Positions 43,997-52,066 of a DNA stretch of 64,000 nucleotides are shown one piece after another. Location of the stretch: assembly GCA_040879985.1 (NCBI GenBank), contig JBBDJH010000021.1, forward strand, positions 62,001-126,000, in the 5' to 3' direction. Each line of letters begins with the position of its first letter. Within the stretch, counting starts at the first letter, position 1. The translations under genes were made by a program, and so were the position numbers. Source of the DNA: VRUE01 sp040879985 (GTDB lineage Bacteria > Actinomycetota > Thermoleophilia > Solirubrobacterales > 70-9). The notes beneath the pieces were generated by a model. The model searched no databases. It was not told the origin of the DNA and saw only the letters and a program-made list of their open reading frames with translations.

Positions 43997-44860
43997 CTAT
44001 CCTGCCACAGGCGCGGGGTTGTGGCCATTGCCGTTCGCGGCGGGGGCCGGGACAGCCTGCGGCGCCCAGACCTCGGCCAGGAACTTCGCCAGCTCGTCGT
44101 TGAGCCGTTTGGGGCGGGTCCTCCACTCGAGGATCGAGTTGGCCTCGACCAAGCGCGCCCGAGGCAGCTCCTCGATCAGCATCCCCGAGTCGCTGAACGG
44201 GTGCAGGGGGTCGCGCGGATGGCCGACGACCAGCGCCGGCCGCTCGATCAGGCGCCGCTGCTCGCGCCCCGGCGCGGTCTCGCCGAGCAGCAGCCCCTCC
44301 AGCACGGCGACGGTCGGCCCCGGCCGGCGCCGCGCCCAGTCGAGGCCGATGTCGAGCAGGAAGTTGGTCCGCGGGATCAGCGAGGCGAGCCGCGAGCTCA
44401 GCTCGATCGCCGGGCTCGCCACCCGCAGCCCGAGCAGGACCGGGGCGAAGATCGCGGCGACCGCGGCCAGCGCGTTGTCGAGCACCGGCATCTCGATGAA
44501 CAGCCCCTCGACCCGGTCCGGGTGCCGGACGGCCAGCTCGAGCGCGACGTTGGCGCCGAGCGAGGTGCCGCCGACCACCGCCCGCTCCAGCCCCAGGTGG
44601 TCGAGCAGGGCGACGATCTGCGCGGCGAACAGCGGCATCGAGTAGAGGCGCAGGTCGTCGGGCTGGTCGGAGCGGCCGTGGCCGAGCAGGTCGACGCAGA
44701 TCACCCGGTTGCCGCGCCTCGCCAGCGCCGGCCCGAGCCGCTCGAACATCCGGCGGTTCATCAGCAGCCCGTGGACGAGCACGATCGGCCGCTCGCCCTC
44801 GCCGTACTCGTCGAAGCCGACGCGGTATCCCTGGTAGCTCAACTCGCCCATCGTCGCCAC
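43997..44860 (-). CDS. Alpha/beta hydrolase
   Basis: 287 residues (ATG at 44860; a second ATG three codons later is equally possible). Fold markers: VLVHGLLMNRR (oxyanion region), DLLGHGRSD, GGTSLGANVALELA with the nucleophile Ser, and GHPRDPLHPF for the acid. Near the expected His the sequence reads RLVEANSILEWR: I do not see the usual catalytic His there, so the triad may be incomplete or shifted. The C-terminus ends with a Pro/Ala/Gly tail. It forms a leftward unit with the DUF3105 gene. Confidence 0.82.
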   Translation of the reverse strand: MATMGELSYQGYRVGFDEYGEGERPIVLVHGLLMNRRMFERLGPALARRGNRVICVDLLGHGRSDQPDDLRLYSMPLFAAQIVALLDHLGLERAVVGGTSLGANVALELAVRHPDRVEGLFIEMPVLDNALAAVAAIFAPVLLGLRVASPAIELSSRLASLIPRTNFLLDIGLDWARRRPGPTVAVLEGLLLGETAPGREQRRLIERPALVVGHPRDPLHPFSDSGMLIEELPRARLVEANSILEWRTRPKRLNDELAKFLAEVWAPQAVPAPAANGNGHNPAPVAG

Positions 44861-44884
44861 CAGTCTAAAGCCATGGACCTGTCG

Positions 44885-45808
44885 CTAGCGGCTCGAACCG
44901 CCGACCGGGTCGGTGGGCGTTCCGCGGACGCGCTCCCAGGGCCGCGAGGCGCGCAGCGCGGCGAGCACCGCACGCGTCGCCGGCGCCCGGTTGAGCGCGT
45001 AGAAGTGGATCCCGGGGGCGCCGGCGATCAGCAGCTCGGCGCACTGCTGGGCCGCGTAGGCGACGCCGAGCTCGAACTCCGCCTCCGCGTCGCCGCCCGC
45101 GGCCGCGAACGCCGCTTCCAGGCGCGGCGGGATCGAGGCGTCGCAGAGCTCGCAGATCCGTTTCGTCTGGGCGAAGCCGGCGACCGGGATCACCCCGGCG
45201 AGGATCGGCACCTCGATCCCCTTCTCGCGCGCCGCGGCGACGAAGTCGAAGTAGACCTGGTTGTCGAAGAAGAGCTGCGTGATCAGGAACGAGGCGCCGG
45301 ACTCGACCTTGGTCTTCAGGTAGTCGAGGTCGGTGTCGAGGTCGGGCGCCTCCGGGTGCACCTCCGGGAAGCAGGCGCCGCCGACGGTGAAGTCCCAGCG
45401 CGAGCCGATGAAGGCGGCAAGCTCGGCGGCGCTGCCGAGGCCGCCCTCGGGCTGGACGAAGTCCGGCTGGCCGCGCGGCGGGTCGCCGCGCAGGGCGAAG
45501 ACGTTCTCGATCCCGGCCGCGGCGATCCGGTCGAGCGTCGTCGCCAGGCCCTCGCGGGTCTCGCCGACGCAGCTCAGGTGGGCCATCGTCTCCAGGTCCA
45601 GCTCGTCCTTCAGCCGGCGGGTGATCTCGACCGTGCCGTCGCGGGTCGAGCCACCGGCCCCGTAGGTGACCGAGACGAAGTCGGGCTCGAGCTCGCGCAG
45701 CGAGCGCGCCGTCGCGAAGAGCTGTTCGGTCCCCTCCTCGGTCTTGGGCGGGAAGAGCTCGACCGAGAAGACCGGCCGCTTGCTGTCGAGAATCTCGTCG
45801 ATACGCAT
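44885..45808 (-). CDS. metF: Methylenetetrahydrofolate reductase
   Basis: Reduces 5,10-methylene-THF to 5-methyl-THF for methionine synthesis; 307 residues, the length of bacterial MetF. FSVELFPPKTEEG with the catalytic Glu, VSVTYGAGGSTRDGTVE, HLSCVG, NVFALRGDPP, GGACFPEVHPEAP, GASFLITQLFFDN and PILAGVIPV are all family blocks for FAD and folate binding. ATG 45808. A 51-base space separates it from the divergent enoyl-CoA hydratase gene. Confidence 0.96.
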   Translation of the reverse strand: MRIDEILDSKRPVFSVELFPPKTEEGTEQLFATARSLRELEPDFVSVTYGAGGSTRDGTVEITRRLKDELDLETMAHLSCVGETREGLATTLDRIAAAGIENVFALRGDPPRGQPDFVQPEGGLGSAAELAAFIGSRWDFTVGGACFPEVHPEAPDLDTDLDYLKTKVESGASFLITQLFFDNQVYFDFVAAAREKGIEVPILAGVIPVAGFAQTKRICELCDASIPPRLEAAFAAAGGDAEAEFELGVAYAAQQCAELLIAGAPGIHFYALNRAPATRAVLAALRASRPWERVRGTPTDPVGGSSR

Positions 45809-45859
45809 CCGCGCAGCGTAACCGCGCCCGCTCCGGCCCGCTCCCTACTCTTCGCCGTC

Positions 45860-46612
45860 ATGGGCGGCGAGCTTCGTTATGAGCGGGTCGGCGCGGCGGC
45901 GGTGCTGACGATCGACCGGCCCGAGCGGCGCAACGCGATCGATGCGGCGGCCGCGGAGGCGTTCCGGCAGGGGTTGAGGGACTTCGAGGCCGACGATGGC
46001 GCCCGCGTGCTGGTCCTCACCGGCGCCGGCGGCGAGGCCTTTTGCGCCGGCGCCGACCTGAAGGCGATGAACCTCGACGTCAGCCACCCCGACGGGCCGA
46101 TGGGGCCGACCCGGCTGACGCCGGCCAAGCCGGCGATCGCCGCGATCGACGGCTGGACCACGGCGGGCGGCGTCGAGCTGGCGCTCTGGTGCGACCTGCG
46201 CATCGCCACCCCCAAGTCGACCTTCGGCCTCTTCGAGCGCCGCTGGGGTGTGCCCCTGCTCGACGGCGGCACCCAGCGCCTGCCCCGCACGATCGGCATG
46301 GGCCGCGCCCTAGACCTGATCCTCACCGGCCGCCCGGTGAAGGCGGCCGAGGCGAAGGAGATAGGCCTGATCAACGAGATAACCGACCCCGGCAAGCACC
46401 TAGACCGAGCCCTAGAGCTCGCCGAGAAGATCGCAAGCTTCCCCCAAGCCACCATGCTCGCCGACCGCCAAGCAGCAATCGAAGGCTTTGGCAAACCTTT
46501 AAAGGACGGCCTCGCCCTCGAGGCCAAGCTGGGAAACCAAGTCCTCGACATAGCCGTCGAGGGTGCCGCCCGCTTCGCCTCAGGTCAGGGTCGTCATGGG
46601 GAGGGCGTTTGA
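45860..46612 (+). CDS. Enoyl-CoA hydratase/isomerase
   Basis: Crotonase-fold protein of 250 residues from ATG 45860. ERRNAIDA, AFCAGADLKAM (CoA and oxyanion hole), AAIDGWTTAGGVELALWCDLRIA and FGLFERRWGVPLLDGGTQRLPR match the family. The second catalytic Glu position lies in LFERRWGVPL. Substrate specificity cannot be read from the sequence. The last ~50 codons use unusual third positions (for example ATA and CTA codons) compared with the first part. It faces the leftward tetR gene across a long hairpin. Confidence 0.92.
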   Translation: MGGELRYERVGAAAVLTIDRPERRNAIDAAAAEAFRQGLRDFEADDGARVLVLTGAGGEAFCAGADLKAMNLDVSHPDGPMGPTRLTPAKPAIAAIDGWTTAGGVELALWCDLRIATPKSTFGLFERRWGVPLLDGGTQRLPRTIGMGRALDLILTGRPVKAAEAKEIGLINEITDPGKHLDRALELAEKIASFPQATMLADRQAAIEGFGKPLKDGLALEAKLGNQVLDIAVEGAARFASGQGRHGEGV

Positions 46613-46614
46613 TC

Positions 46615-46727
46615 GGAGGGGTTCGGTAGGGGGCGGAACGTCTTGTACTTTTTTTGCGGCGGCAATCTCGGACGGCCACTCACGGTCTTCAAAAAAAGTT
46701 AAGTGGAGCCCCCTACCGAACCCCTCC
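46615..46727. repeat. Long palindromic element between enoyl-CoA hydratase and tetR
   Basis: Perfect 20-base arms GGAGGGGTTCGGTAGGGGGC (46615-46634) and 46708-46727. An inner stem ACTTTTTTT (46647-46655) pairs with AAAAAAAGT (46691-46699). The middle (TTTTTGCGGCGGCAATCTCGG) loosely resembles the core of the elements at 35532 and 39777. It fills the whole space between two convergent stop codons (46612 and 46729), and the T/A runs fit a bidirectional terminator. Confidence 0.85.
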
Positions 46728-46728
46728 C

Positions 46729-47418
46729 TCAACCCCCTTCGCGCGTGACCCGCCGCATCTCGTCTTCGGCCGCCTCCGGCCCCAGATAAGGCATCAGCAC
46801 GGCGAAGACGAGGTCGGGCAGGATCCGCTTCAGCTCGGGCCCGCGGCCGGCGCGGACCTCGTCGAAGATCAGCGAGGCGGCGCCGCCGACCGCGAAGCGC
46901 GCCGTGTCGGCCGGCAGCTCCTCGGCCTGGCCCGAGTAGGTGCGCCCCTCCTCGAGGAAGGGCGTGAAGCGGGTGAACATCGCCCGGTAGCGCTCGCGCG
47001 CGTCGTCGCCGGCCGCGGTCGCCTCGACCATCGCCATCCTGGCGATGTCGGCCTCCATCGCGAGCAGCTCGATCAGCGCCCCCAGGCCGGCGGCGATCCT
47101 CTCCGGCCAGGGCTCGTCCGATGCCGCTTCGAAGGCCGCGGTCACGTGCGCGATGACGACGTCGAAGACCGCGTCGTAGGCCTCCAGGAAGCAGGCCTCC
47201 TTGTCGGCGAACATCGACTCGAAGGTCTCGCTCGAGACGCCGGCGTACTCGACCACGTCGGCGACCGTGGTCGCCTCGTAGCCCTTTGCCGCCGACATCC
47301 TCACCATCGCCTCGAGCATGCGCTCGCGCTCGGAGCGGATGATGTATGCGCGCGGCAGCCCGTGACGATCGAGCGGCGCTTCAGGATTCGAAGTCGAAGG
47401 CGAACCCATCGCAACCAA
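46729..47418 (-). CDS. TetR-family transcriptional regulator (1)
   Basis: 229 residues (ATG 47418; a second in-frame ATG three codons later may be the true start). The HTH is at about residues 30-75 (RSERERMLEAMVRMSAAKGYEATTVADVVEYAGVSSETFESMFADKEACFLEAY), followed by a helical ligand domain ending LPDLVFAVLMPYLGPEAAEDEM. The C-terminal LLPDLVEF-L-PYLG pattern recurs in the other TetRs of this cluster, so they are paralogues. Target unknown. Confidence 0.93.
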   Translation of the reverse strand: MVAMGSPSTSNPEAPLDRHGLPRAYIIRSERERMLEAMVRMSAAKGYEATTVADVVEYAGVSSETFESMFADKEACFLEAYDAVFDVVIAHVTAAFEAASDEPWPERIAAGLGALIELLAMEADIARMAMVEATAAGDDARERYRAMFTRFTPFLEEGRTYSGQAEELPADTARFAVGGAASLIFDEVRAGRGPELKRILPDLVFAVLMPYLGPEAAEDEMRRVTREGG

Positions 47419-47455
47419 TGTAGGGCAGGACTCGCGGCCTGTCCAACCGCCGCGG

Positions 47456-48154
47456 CTAGGTGCGCGCGGCCTGCATCTCAGCCGCCGCCGCCTCGGCCCC
47501 GAAGTAGGGCAGCACCGCGAAGTACATGAACTCCGGCAGGAGGCCGCGGAAGCCCTCGGTTGCCCCGCTGGAGAGCCGAGAATGGACGATTGCGTGGATC
47601 CCGGCGACGATCCCCTCGGGGGCGATCTGCGGCGGCGACTCGGACTCCGCCACTTCGGCCCGCGCCAGATCGATGAAATCGGCCGCCTTTTTCATCGCTT
47701 CGGCACGTCTTGCCAGCGCCTCGGGGCCCGCCGCGTGGACCTCGACGATCACGCCGCGGCCGAAATCGGGCTCGGCGTCGAGCCGGTCGAGCAGCGCGCC
47801 GAGGCCGGCCCGCAGCTTCGCCCGCCAGCCCTGCTCGCTCGCCGCGGCCCTCGCCGCGATCGCTTCGAGCCGGCCGATCCCCATCCCGAGCGCCGCCAGA
47901 TAGCAGGCGTCCTTGTCGGTGAAGTTGTCGTAGAAGGCCTGCCGGTAGAGCCCGCTGCGGTCGAGAACCGTGCGTACGGAGGTTCCGTCGTAGCCGGTCG
48001 CCCCGACCGCCTCGAGCATTCCCTCGAGGATCTTTTCGCGCTTGGGCGAATTCACAAGCTCGAGCTTGGGGGTGTGAGGAGGTGCTTTCACCGCCTCGAT
48101 CCTGCCGGTTCCCTCAGCCCCTGCCTGGACCTTGGTTACGGCCTGCTTCCCCAT
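47456..48154 (-). CDS. TetR-family transcriptional regulator (2)
   Basis: 232 residues from ATG 48152-48154 (MGKQAVTKVQAGAEG). A basic, flexible N-terminal ~35 residues precede the HTH (about 38-85, KREKILEGMLEAVGATGYDGTSVRTVLDRSGLYRQAFYDNFTDKDACYLAA). The C-terminus has LPEFMYFAVLPYFGAEAAAAEM. It lies 37 bases upstream of TetR 1 on the same strand, perhaps co-transcribed. Its own upstream region has TCTAGGGAAC (48174-48183), part of the motif shared with other regulators here. Confidence 0.93.
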   Translation of the reverse strand: MGKQAVTKVQAGAEGTGRIEAVKAPPHTPKLELVNSPKREKILEGMLEAVGATGYDGTSVRTVLDRSGLYRQAFYDNFTDKDACYLAALGMGIGRLEAIAARAAASEQGWRAKLRAGLGALLDRLDAEPDFGRGVIVEVHAAGPEALARRAEAMKKAADFIDLARAEVAESESPPQIAPEGIVAGIHAIVHSRLSSGATEGFRGLLPEFMYFAVLPYFGAEAAAAEMQAART

Positions 48155-48268
48155 CGCTATCCCTTTCTTATCATCTAGGGAACAGGTTGTCTGGCCTCCG
48201 GTACTGTAGCGGTATATCGCCAATCCGTCCAGCTTGAATCTCAACCGGCCGGGAGTAGCCTCACTGCT

Positions 48269-48949
48269 GTGGCCGATCGCGTCCCCCAGGCAACCAGAAT
48301 GCCCCCCGGCAGGCACCCGCTGCCGCGCGAGTTCATCGCCCGCCACCAGCGCGCCCGGATCATCGCGGCGCTCGCCGAGGAGACGGTCGAGAAGGGCTAC
48401 CGCGCGGTCACCGTGGCCGACATCGTGCGCCGCGCCGGGATCGCCCGCAACACCTTCTACGAGAACTTCTCCTCCAAGGAAGACTGCTTCCTCGCCGCCT
48501 CGGAGTACGCGGTCAAGGAGGCGCTGCAGCGCGTCGTCGATGCAGCCAGCCGGGTCGACAGCTGGCCGGCGCGGGTAAACGCCGGGCTTGGCGCCTTCCT
48601 CCACTACGTCGCCACCGAGCCGGCGCTGGCGCGGACCTGCGTCGTCGAGGCGCTCTCCGCCGGCCCGGCCGCGGTCGAGCGCTACGAACGCTCGATCCAG
48701 GCCTTCGTGCCGCTCTTCCGGATGGGCCGCAAGGTCGCCGCGAAGGGCGAGAATCTGCCCGGGACACTCGAGGAGACGATCGTCGGCGGGCTCTTCTGGA
48801 TCATCTACCAGCGCATCGTGATGGGGCAGGTCGAGGAGATCGAGCGGCTCCTCCCCGAGCTGGTCGAGTTCTCGCTCACCCCGTACGTCGGCGCCGAGGC
48901 CGCCAAGCGCGCTGCAGCGCAGCCGCCGGCCGAGCCGAACGGCAAGTAG
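48269..48949 (+). CDS. TetR-family transcriptional regulator (3)
   Basis: 226 residues from GTG 48269. The leader RMPPGRHPLPREFIARHQRARI is shared with TetR 5 and, in part, TetR 8 (LPAGRHGYSREQVAHHQRER). HTH: AALAEETVEKGYRAVTVADIVRRAGIARNTFYENFSSKEDCFLAA. The C-terminus has LLPELVEFSLTPYVGAEAA. It diverges from TetR 2 across 114 bases, where both promoters must lie. Confidence 0.93.
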   Translation: MADRVPQATRMPPGRHPLPREFIARHQRARIIAALAEETVEKGYRAVTVADIVRRAGIARNTFYENFSSKEDCFLAASEYAVKEALQRVVDAASRVDSWPARVNAGLGAFLHYVATEPALARTCVVEALSAGPAAVERYERSIQAFVPLFRMGRKVAAKGENLPGTLEETIVGGLFWIIYQRIVMGQVEEIERLLPELVEFSLTPYVGAEAAKRAAAQPPAEPNGK

Positions 48950-48980
48950 CCAGGGCAGGGATCGGGGGTCCCATGCGCTA

Positions 48981-50336
48981 GTGCTCGACACCGAGACCCG
49001 CGACCGCACCGGCAGCTCCGAGCGAGCCCAGATCGTCGCGGCGCTGATCGAGATCGCCGCCGAACGCGGCTACGGGGAAACGACGATCGAGTTCGTGCTC
49101 GACCGCGCCGAACTCGACCGCCCCGCCTTCGACCGCCACTTCCGCGGCAAGTACGACTGCTTCCTCTCCGCCTGGCAGGACCTCAACGAAGAGTGCCTGG
49201 GGACGATGGTGCGGGCCTACGAGAGCCGCGAAGAGTGGCCCGACCGCCTCCGCGCCGTCGCCTACGAGGTGATCGAAAGCCTGCGCGACGACCCCAGCCG
49301 CGCCTCCTTCGGGGTCGAGGTGCTCGCCGCCGGCGACGCCGCCCGCGCTCGCCGCGACATGACGATGCGGGTGATCGCCTCGCTGATCGACGCCGGCCGC
49401 CAGGAGATGGAGGACCCCGACGCGGTTCCCCACACGACCGCCGAGGCGCTGGCCGGCTCCGCCTACGGGCAGATCTACTCGCGGGTCGTGCGCGGCGACG
49501 CCGAGCAGCTGCCCGAGCTGGTCCCGCAGCTGATGTCGGCGGCGGTGATGCCGTATTTGGGTATCGAGGCGGCTATGGCGGAGCTGAGCCGTGAGTCCGA
49601 CGCTGCGGAGGGATATGCTCGCGGTGTGGCAAGGAAACGCAAGGACAAGACGAACGGCGCGCCGGCGGACGGGGCGGAGGACTATCCGCCCGAGTTGGCG
49701 CGACTGCCGCCGGGCCGGCACGGCCTGCCGCGCGAGTTCGTCACTCATAACCAGCGGGAGCGGTTGATCGCCGGAATCGCCGAGGCGATCGACGAGAACG
49801 GCTACTCGGGCACGACGATCGCCCACATCACCCGCGCCGCGGCCGTCTCGCGGCGGACCTTCTACGAGCACTTCTCGAGCAAGGACGAGTGCTTCGTGGT
49901 CGCCTACGACACGGTGATGAAGGAGCTGCGCGAGCGCGTCTCGGCCGCCTTCGACGAGGCCGAGGAATGGCCCTGGGCGATCAGGGGCGGGATCGAGGCG
50001 ATGCTGCAGTTCCTCGCCGCCGAGCCCCACCTGGCGCGGCTCTGCATGGTCGAGGCGCTGGTCGCCGGGCCAGCCGTGGTCGAGCGCTACGACGCCGCGA
50101 TCCAGAGCTTCGTCCCCTACTTCCAGGAGGGCCGCGAGGGGCGGCCGCCGGAGGTCCTCTCGCGGCTCTCGCCGACGACCGAGGAAGCGCTGGTCGGCGG
50201 CATGGTCTCGCTGATCTCGCGGCGCATCATCGCCGGCAAGACCGAGCAGCTGGAGGATCTGCTCCCCGACCTGGTCGAGTTCACCCTGACGCCCTACCTC
50301 GGCAGCGCCGAGGCAGCCGAGATCGCCAAGGGCTAG
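48981..50336 (+). CDS. Double TetR protein: two complete TetR regulators in one frame (4 and 5)
   Basis: 451 residues from GTG 48981, about twice the family length. First TetR: HTH at about 15-60 (SSERAQIVAALIEIAAERGYGETTIEFVLDRAELDRPAFDRHFRGKYDCF) and a domain ending LVPQLMSAAVMPYLGIEAAMAEL. A basic/acidic linker follows (about 216-240). Second TetR: LPPGRHGLPREF, HTH at about 255-305 (ENGYSGTTIAHITRAAAVSRRTFYEHFSSKDECF), C-terminus LLPDLVEFTLTPYLG. An in-frame GTG at 49626 with GGAGGG 13 bases before it could start the second regulator separately. No stop codon intervenes, so the pair is fused or only partly separated. Confidence 0.9.
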   Translation: MLDTETRDRTGSSERAQIVAALIEIAAERGYGETTIEFVLDRAELDRPAFDRHFRGKYDCFLSAWQDLNEECLGTMVRAYESREEWPDRLRAVAYEVIESLRDDPSRASFGVEVLAAGDAARARRDMTMRVIASLIDAGRQEMEDPDAVPHTTAEALAGSAYGQIYSRVVRGDAEQLPELVPQLMSAAVMPYLGIEAAMAELSRESDAAEGYARGVARKRKDKTNGAPADGAEDYPPELARLPPGRHGLPREFVTHNQRERLIAGIAEAIDENGYSGTTIAHITRAAAVSRRTFYEHFSSKDECFVVAYDTVMKELRERVSAAFDEAEEWPWAIRGGIEAMLQFLAAEPHLARLCMVEALVAGPAVVERYDAAIQSFVPYFQEGREGRPPEVLSRLSPTTEEALVGGMVSLISRRIIAGKTEQLEDLLPDLVEFTLTPYLGSAEAAEIAKG

Positions 50337-51172
50337 GCGAGGCGGATTTCGGCGTCGAGCGCCTGTGCCGCGCTGTGGGCCGCGTCGGCGAAGTCCTCGC
50401 CGCCCGAGGCGTAGACGATCGAGCGCGAGGCGGCGATCAGGTAGGCGTCGCTGCCGGCCTCGCGGTTGGCGGCGACGGTCGCGGCGACGTCGCCGCCCTG
50501 GGCGCCTACGCCGGGGATCAGGATCGGCATCGTGGCCGGGATGTCCTCGCGGACGGCGCGCATCTCCGCCGGGTAGGTGGCGCCGACGACGAGGCCGCAG
50601 TTGCCGGCCGCGTTCCAGTCGCGCGCGACGGCGCGGGCGACGCGCCGGTAGAGCGGCACGCCGGCGCCATCCTCGAGGTCCTGGAACTCGCCGGCGCCGG
50701 GGTTGGAGGTGCGGGCGAGGACGAAGATCAGCTTCTCGGCGCGGGCGAGGAAGGGAGCGAGCGCCTCGCCGCCGAGGTAGGGGTGGACGGTGATCGCGTC
50801 GGCGCCGAGCCGGTCGAAGGCGGCGCTGACGTAGCCGGCGTTGGTCGAGCCGATGTCGGCCCGCTTGGCGTCGAGGATCACGGCCGCACCCGGGGCCCGC
50901 TCGCGGATTGTCGCGATCGTCTCCTCGAGGGCGTGGAAGCCGTCCTCGCCGAGCGCCTCGTAGAAGGCCGCGTTCGGCTTGTAGGCGGCAGCGACATCGG
51001 CGGTCGCCGCGACGATCGCCCGGTTGAGCTCGATCACCCGCTCGGCCGGCGAGGCGCCCGGCGCGACCGACGCCGGGATCCGTTCCGGATCGGGATCCAG
51101 GCCGACCGCCAGGTGCCTCCCCGCGGCGAAGTGCGCGGCCAGCAGCTCAGCGCAAGAGTCGGCCCGGTCCAT
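50333..51172 (-). CDS. pyrF: Orotidine 5'-phosphate decarboxylase (type 2)
   Basis: Last step of UMP synthesis; 279 residues, the long actinobacterial type-2 form. LAVGLDPDPERIP at the start and the catalytic ILDAKRADIGSTNAGY (Asp-Lys-x-x-Asp) are diagnostic; VGATYPAEM and ILIPGVGAQGGD shape the phosphate site. Its stop overlaps the convergent double TetR stop by 4 bases. It sits by itself amid the TetR cluster, away from other pyr genes in the window. Confidence 0.95.
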   Translation of the reverse strand: MDRADSCAELLAAHFAAGRHLAVGLDPDPERIPASVAPGASPAERVIELNRAIVAATADVAAAYKPNAAFYEALGEDGFHALEETIATIRERAPGAAVILDAKRADIGSTNAGYVSAAFDRLGADAITVHPYLGGEALAPFLARAEKLIFVLARTSNPGAGEFQDLEDGAGVPLYRRVARAVARDWNAAGNCGLVVGATYPAEMRAVREDIPATMPILIPGVGAQGGDVAATVAANREAGSDAYLIAASRSIVYASGGEDFADAAHSAAQALDAEIRLA

Positions 51173-51198
51173 GGCCCGCAGCCTAGTCGGTGCTCGCG

Positions 51199-51310
51199 CC
51201 TACGCCTCGCCGAAGAGTTGTAGGAAGGCGAGGTGGGTGAGGTCGGGAGGAGGCGCTCGATGTCCGCAGCGCGGCAGGCGGCGCTCAGCTCGCCGAGCAG
51301 GGGCGTAGCA
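51199..51310 (-). pseudogene. TetR gene remnant
   Basis: On the minus strand it reads ELSAACRAA followed directly by DIERLLP and then, after a one-base loss, the frame of DLTHLAFLQLFGEA. These are the middle and the very end of TetR 6 (52067-52699), so about 300 bases have been deleted. Bases 51199-51264 align with 52064-52130 with only a few differences, including a one-base gap. Confidence 0.75.
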
Positions 51311-51320
51311 TCTGTGTCCG

Positions 51321-51539
51321 ATGACTGCGCCACGGCAAAAGCCGCTCCTCGCCCCGGGCAACGAGGCCGAGTGGGCGAAGATCAATGAGGAAGAGGAGCG
51401 CCAGGAAGCGGAGTTCGCCGCCTCCCTCTCGATGGCCGACCGTGTCGCCTATGGCCAGAGGCTCTCCCAGCAGGCCGTCTCCCTACTAGTCGCCTCGGTG
51501 AAGGCCGGCCATGCCCCCAGGCGAGCTCTCTGGTCCTGA
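51321..51539 (+). CDS. Small protein, possible antitoxin of the nucleotidyltransferase
   Basis: 72 residues, acidic in the middle (NEAEWAKINEEEERQEAEFAASLSMADRVAYGQRL) and helical. No recognised DNA-binding motif. Its last 29 bases overlap the start of the next gene in another frame, so the two are translationally coupled. By size and placement it could be the antitoxin part of a two-gene module; this is inference. Confidence 0.65.
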   Translation: MTAPRQKPLLAPGNEAEWAKINEEEERQEAEFAASLSMADRVAYGQRLSQQAVSLLVASVKAGHAPRRALWS

Positions 51540-52023
51540 CCTCAACGGCGTCGTCGCCGACGCCAACGCGGTAGGGCTCCCCTACGTTGTGATCGGCGGG
51601 TTCGCCGTGATCGCCCACGGCTATATCCGCGCCACCAAGGACTCCGATCTGCTCGTGCCCGACGGCCCGGAGGCCGACGAGGCGGTCTTTCGCTTCCTCG
51701 GAAGAATCGACGCCACCCGGCTCAGCGACGCCGAGGCGCTCACCGCGAAGGACATCGGCGGCAGGCATCACCTCCGTGTGAACAGCCGCCATGGGATCGT
51801 CGACATCATGCGCGGCGGCTTGCCGCCGCTGGACTACGAGACCGTAGCTGGGCGAGCGGTCGAGCTCGAAGCCGGCGGCCAGCTCGCGCCGTTCGCCTCC
51901 TTGCGCACGATTGTCGGCTTCAAGCGCCTGGCGGGTCGCGGCCAAGACCGCCTTGATCTCGAGAATCTGCAGCGAGTCAACGGCGACCTCCCCGAAGACG
52001 AAATCCCCGGCATCGACAGCTGA
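51511..52023 (+). CDS. Nucleotidyltransferase-fold protein (AbiEii/DUF6036-like)
   Basis: 170 residues. Active-site signature: GG at 29-30 in VVIGGFAVIAHGYIRATKDSDLLV, with Asp44 and Asp46. This arrangement is that of AbiEii-type and related nucleotidyltransferase toxins. Only about 170 residues are present, so the long C-terminal helical part of true AbiEii toxins is lacking. The catalytic third acidic residue may be Asp in GIVDIMRGG. Partner gene overlaps upstream. The module lies between a TetR remnant and intact TetR 6. Confidence 0.8.
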   Translation: MPPGELSGPDLNGVVADANAVGLPYVVIGGFAVIAHGYIRATKDSDLLVPDGPEADEAVFRFLGRIDATRLSDAEALTAKDIGGRHHLRVNSRHGIVDIMRGGLPPLDYETVAGRAVELEAGGQLAPFASLRTIVGFKRLAGRGQDRLDLENLQRVNGDLPEDEIPGIDS

Positions 52024-52066
52024 CTCCGCGTCCAAGCGCCGCCACCCTATAGCGGTCTCGCCGGCC

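Noticed and set aside
51034..51333. 99-codon frame starting MAQSSDTDATPLLGEL
   Set aside because: It spans the TetR remnant and part of pyrF in the wrong frame; the TetR-like pieces show that it is a decayed gene.
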